The notes beneath the pieces were generated by a model that was not told the origin of the DNA, did not search any database, and was given only the letters and a program-made list of their open reading frames with translations. Positions 63,919 through 64,000 of a stretch of 64,000 nucleotides of DNA are shown piece by piece (position 1 is the first letter of the stretch; every line of letters begins with the position of its first letter). The DNA comes from Trachythela sp. YZ-2020 (Eukaryota > Cnidaria > Anthozoa > Malacalcyonacea > Clavulariidae). The position numbers were made by a program, and so were the translations under genes. The stretch spans positions 10,134,001 through 10,198,000 of the forward strand of contig JADLSH010000395.1 in the NCBI GenBank assembly GCA_016169945.1, read 5' to 3'.

Positions 63919-64000
63919 AGATTTTGTTGATAATTTTTCCTGCAGAAAACTCTTAACAAGTTTGCATAGACTACTGTCGTCACCCCAGGTGGATATTGCC

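Overview
This window is eukaryotic and AT-rich. It contains no gene that I can recognise as a cellular housekeeping gene and no prokaryotic operon layout. It is almost entirely a nested stack of transposable elements, most of them broken. The mixture is typical of an early-branching animal, most likely a cnidarian: CR1/L2/jockey-like LINEs with (TTA)n or (CATT)n tails, Penelope-like GIY-YIG fragments, Gypsy and BEL/Pao retroelements, PIF1-type helicase, Crypton/DUF3504 recombinase, P-element, piggyBac, IS630/mariner and THAP + YqaJ (ISL2EU/PHIS-like) transposons, and a PB1 + zinc-ribbon protein that I associate with cnidarian genomes. The assignment to Cnidaria is inference from this repertoire only.

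Layout. 0-5 kb: two mirror-image mariner-like foldback elements (1-618 and 2453-3270), a 124-bp MITE with a perfect 9-bp target duplication, LINE tails, and pieces of a TTAA-flanked family. 5-9 kb: a 243-bp tandem array that stops at the start codon of a broken PB1/zinc-ribbon gene, facing a broken IS630-type transposase. 9-12 kb: a possible two-exon micro-ORF with a 21-bp in-frame repeat, then a P-element/THAP9-like transposase relic. 12.5-18 kb: a terminal-inverted-repeat element and a nearly full-length but mutated two-ORF LINE on the minus strand. 18-25 kb: two Gypsy relics and a PIF1-like helicase interrupted near its 5' end by a hAT MITE. 24.8-28.7 kb: two plus-strand LINEs. 28.7-33 kb: a DDE-like/C2H2/PHD relic, a Crypton-type tyrosine recombinase relic, tRNA-SINEs and a mariner-type transposase. 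33-39 kb: dispersed repeat units, a second hAT MITE sitting in a tandem array, Penelope fragments, and a long-TIR element that retains a transposase helix-turn-helix.

39.5-44.6 kb is the best preserved unit: a 5.16-kb element with about 950-bp terminal inverted repeats and two convergent genes, one THAP-HTH-DDE transposase and one SWIM + YqaJ nuclease. The inverted repeat contains the upstream region, the start codon and the first about 22 codons of the transposase, so both ends carry the same leader. The transposase is broken by a single in-frame stop, and the nuclease by an apparent one-base frameshift.

45-52 kb: a tRNA-SINE, an element with eight 19-bp subterminal repeats, and a satellite of about 170 bp opened by a 512-bp TTAA-specific insertion and by a 3.5-kb inverted-repeat composite. 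The satellite copies provide empty sites for both. 53-56.4 kb: piggyBac transposase and Gypsy integrase relics. 56.8-63.6 kb: a BEL/Pao gag gene split by a 5.5-kb element that duplicated 9 bp of target (TACATGGAC) and shares its termini with the small MITE at 1.75 kb. Other elements are nested inside it.

Evidence is by-eye translation, motif recognition and repeat matching. No database search was run, so family names are recognition-level calls.
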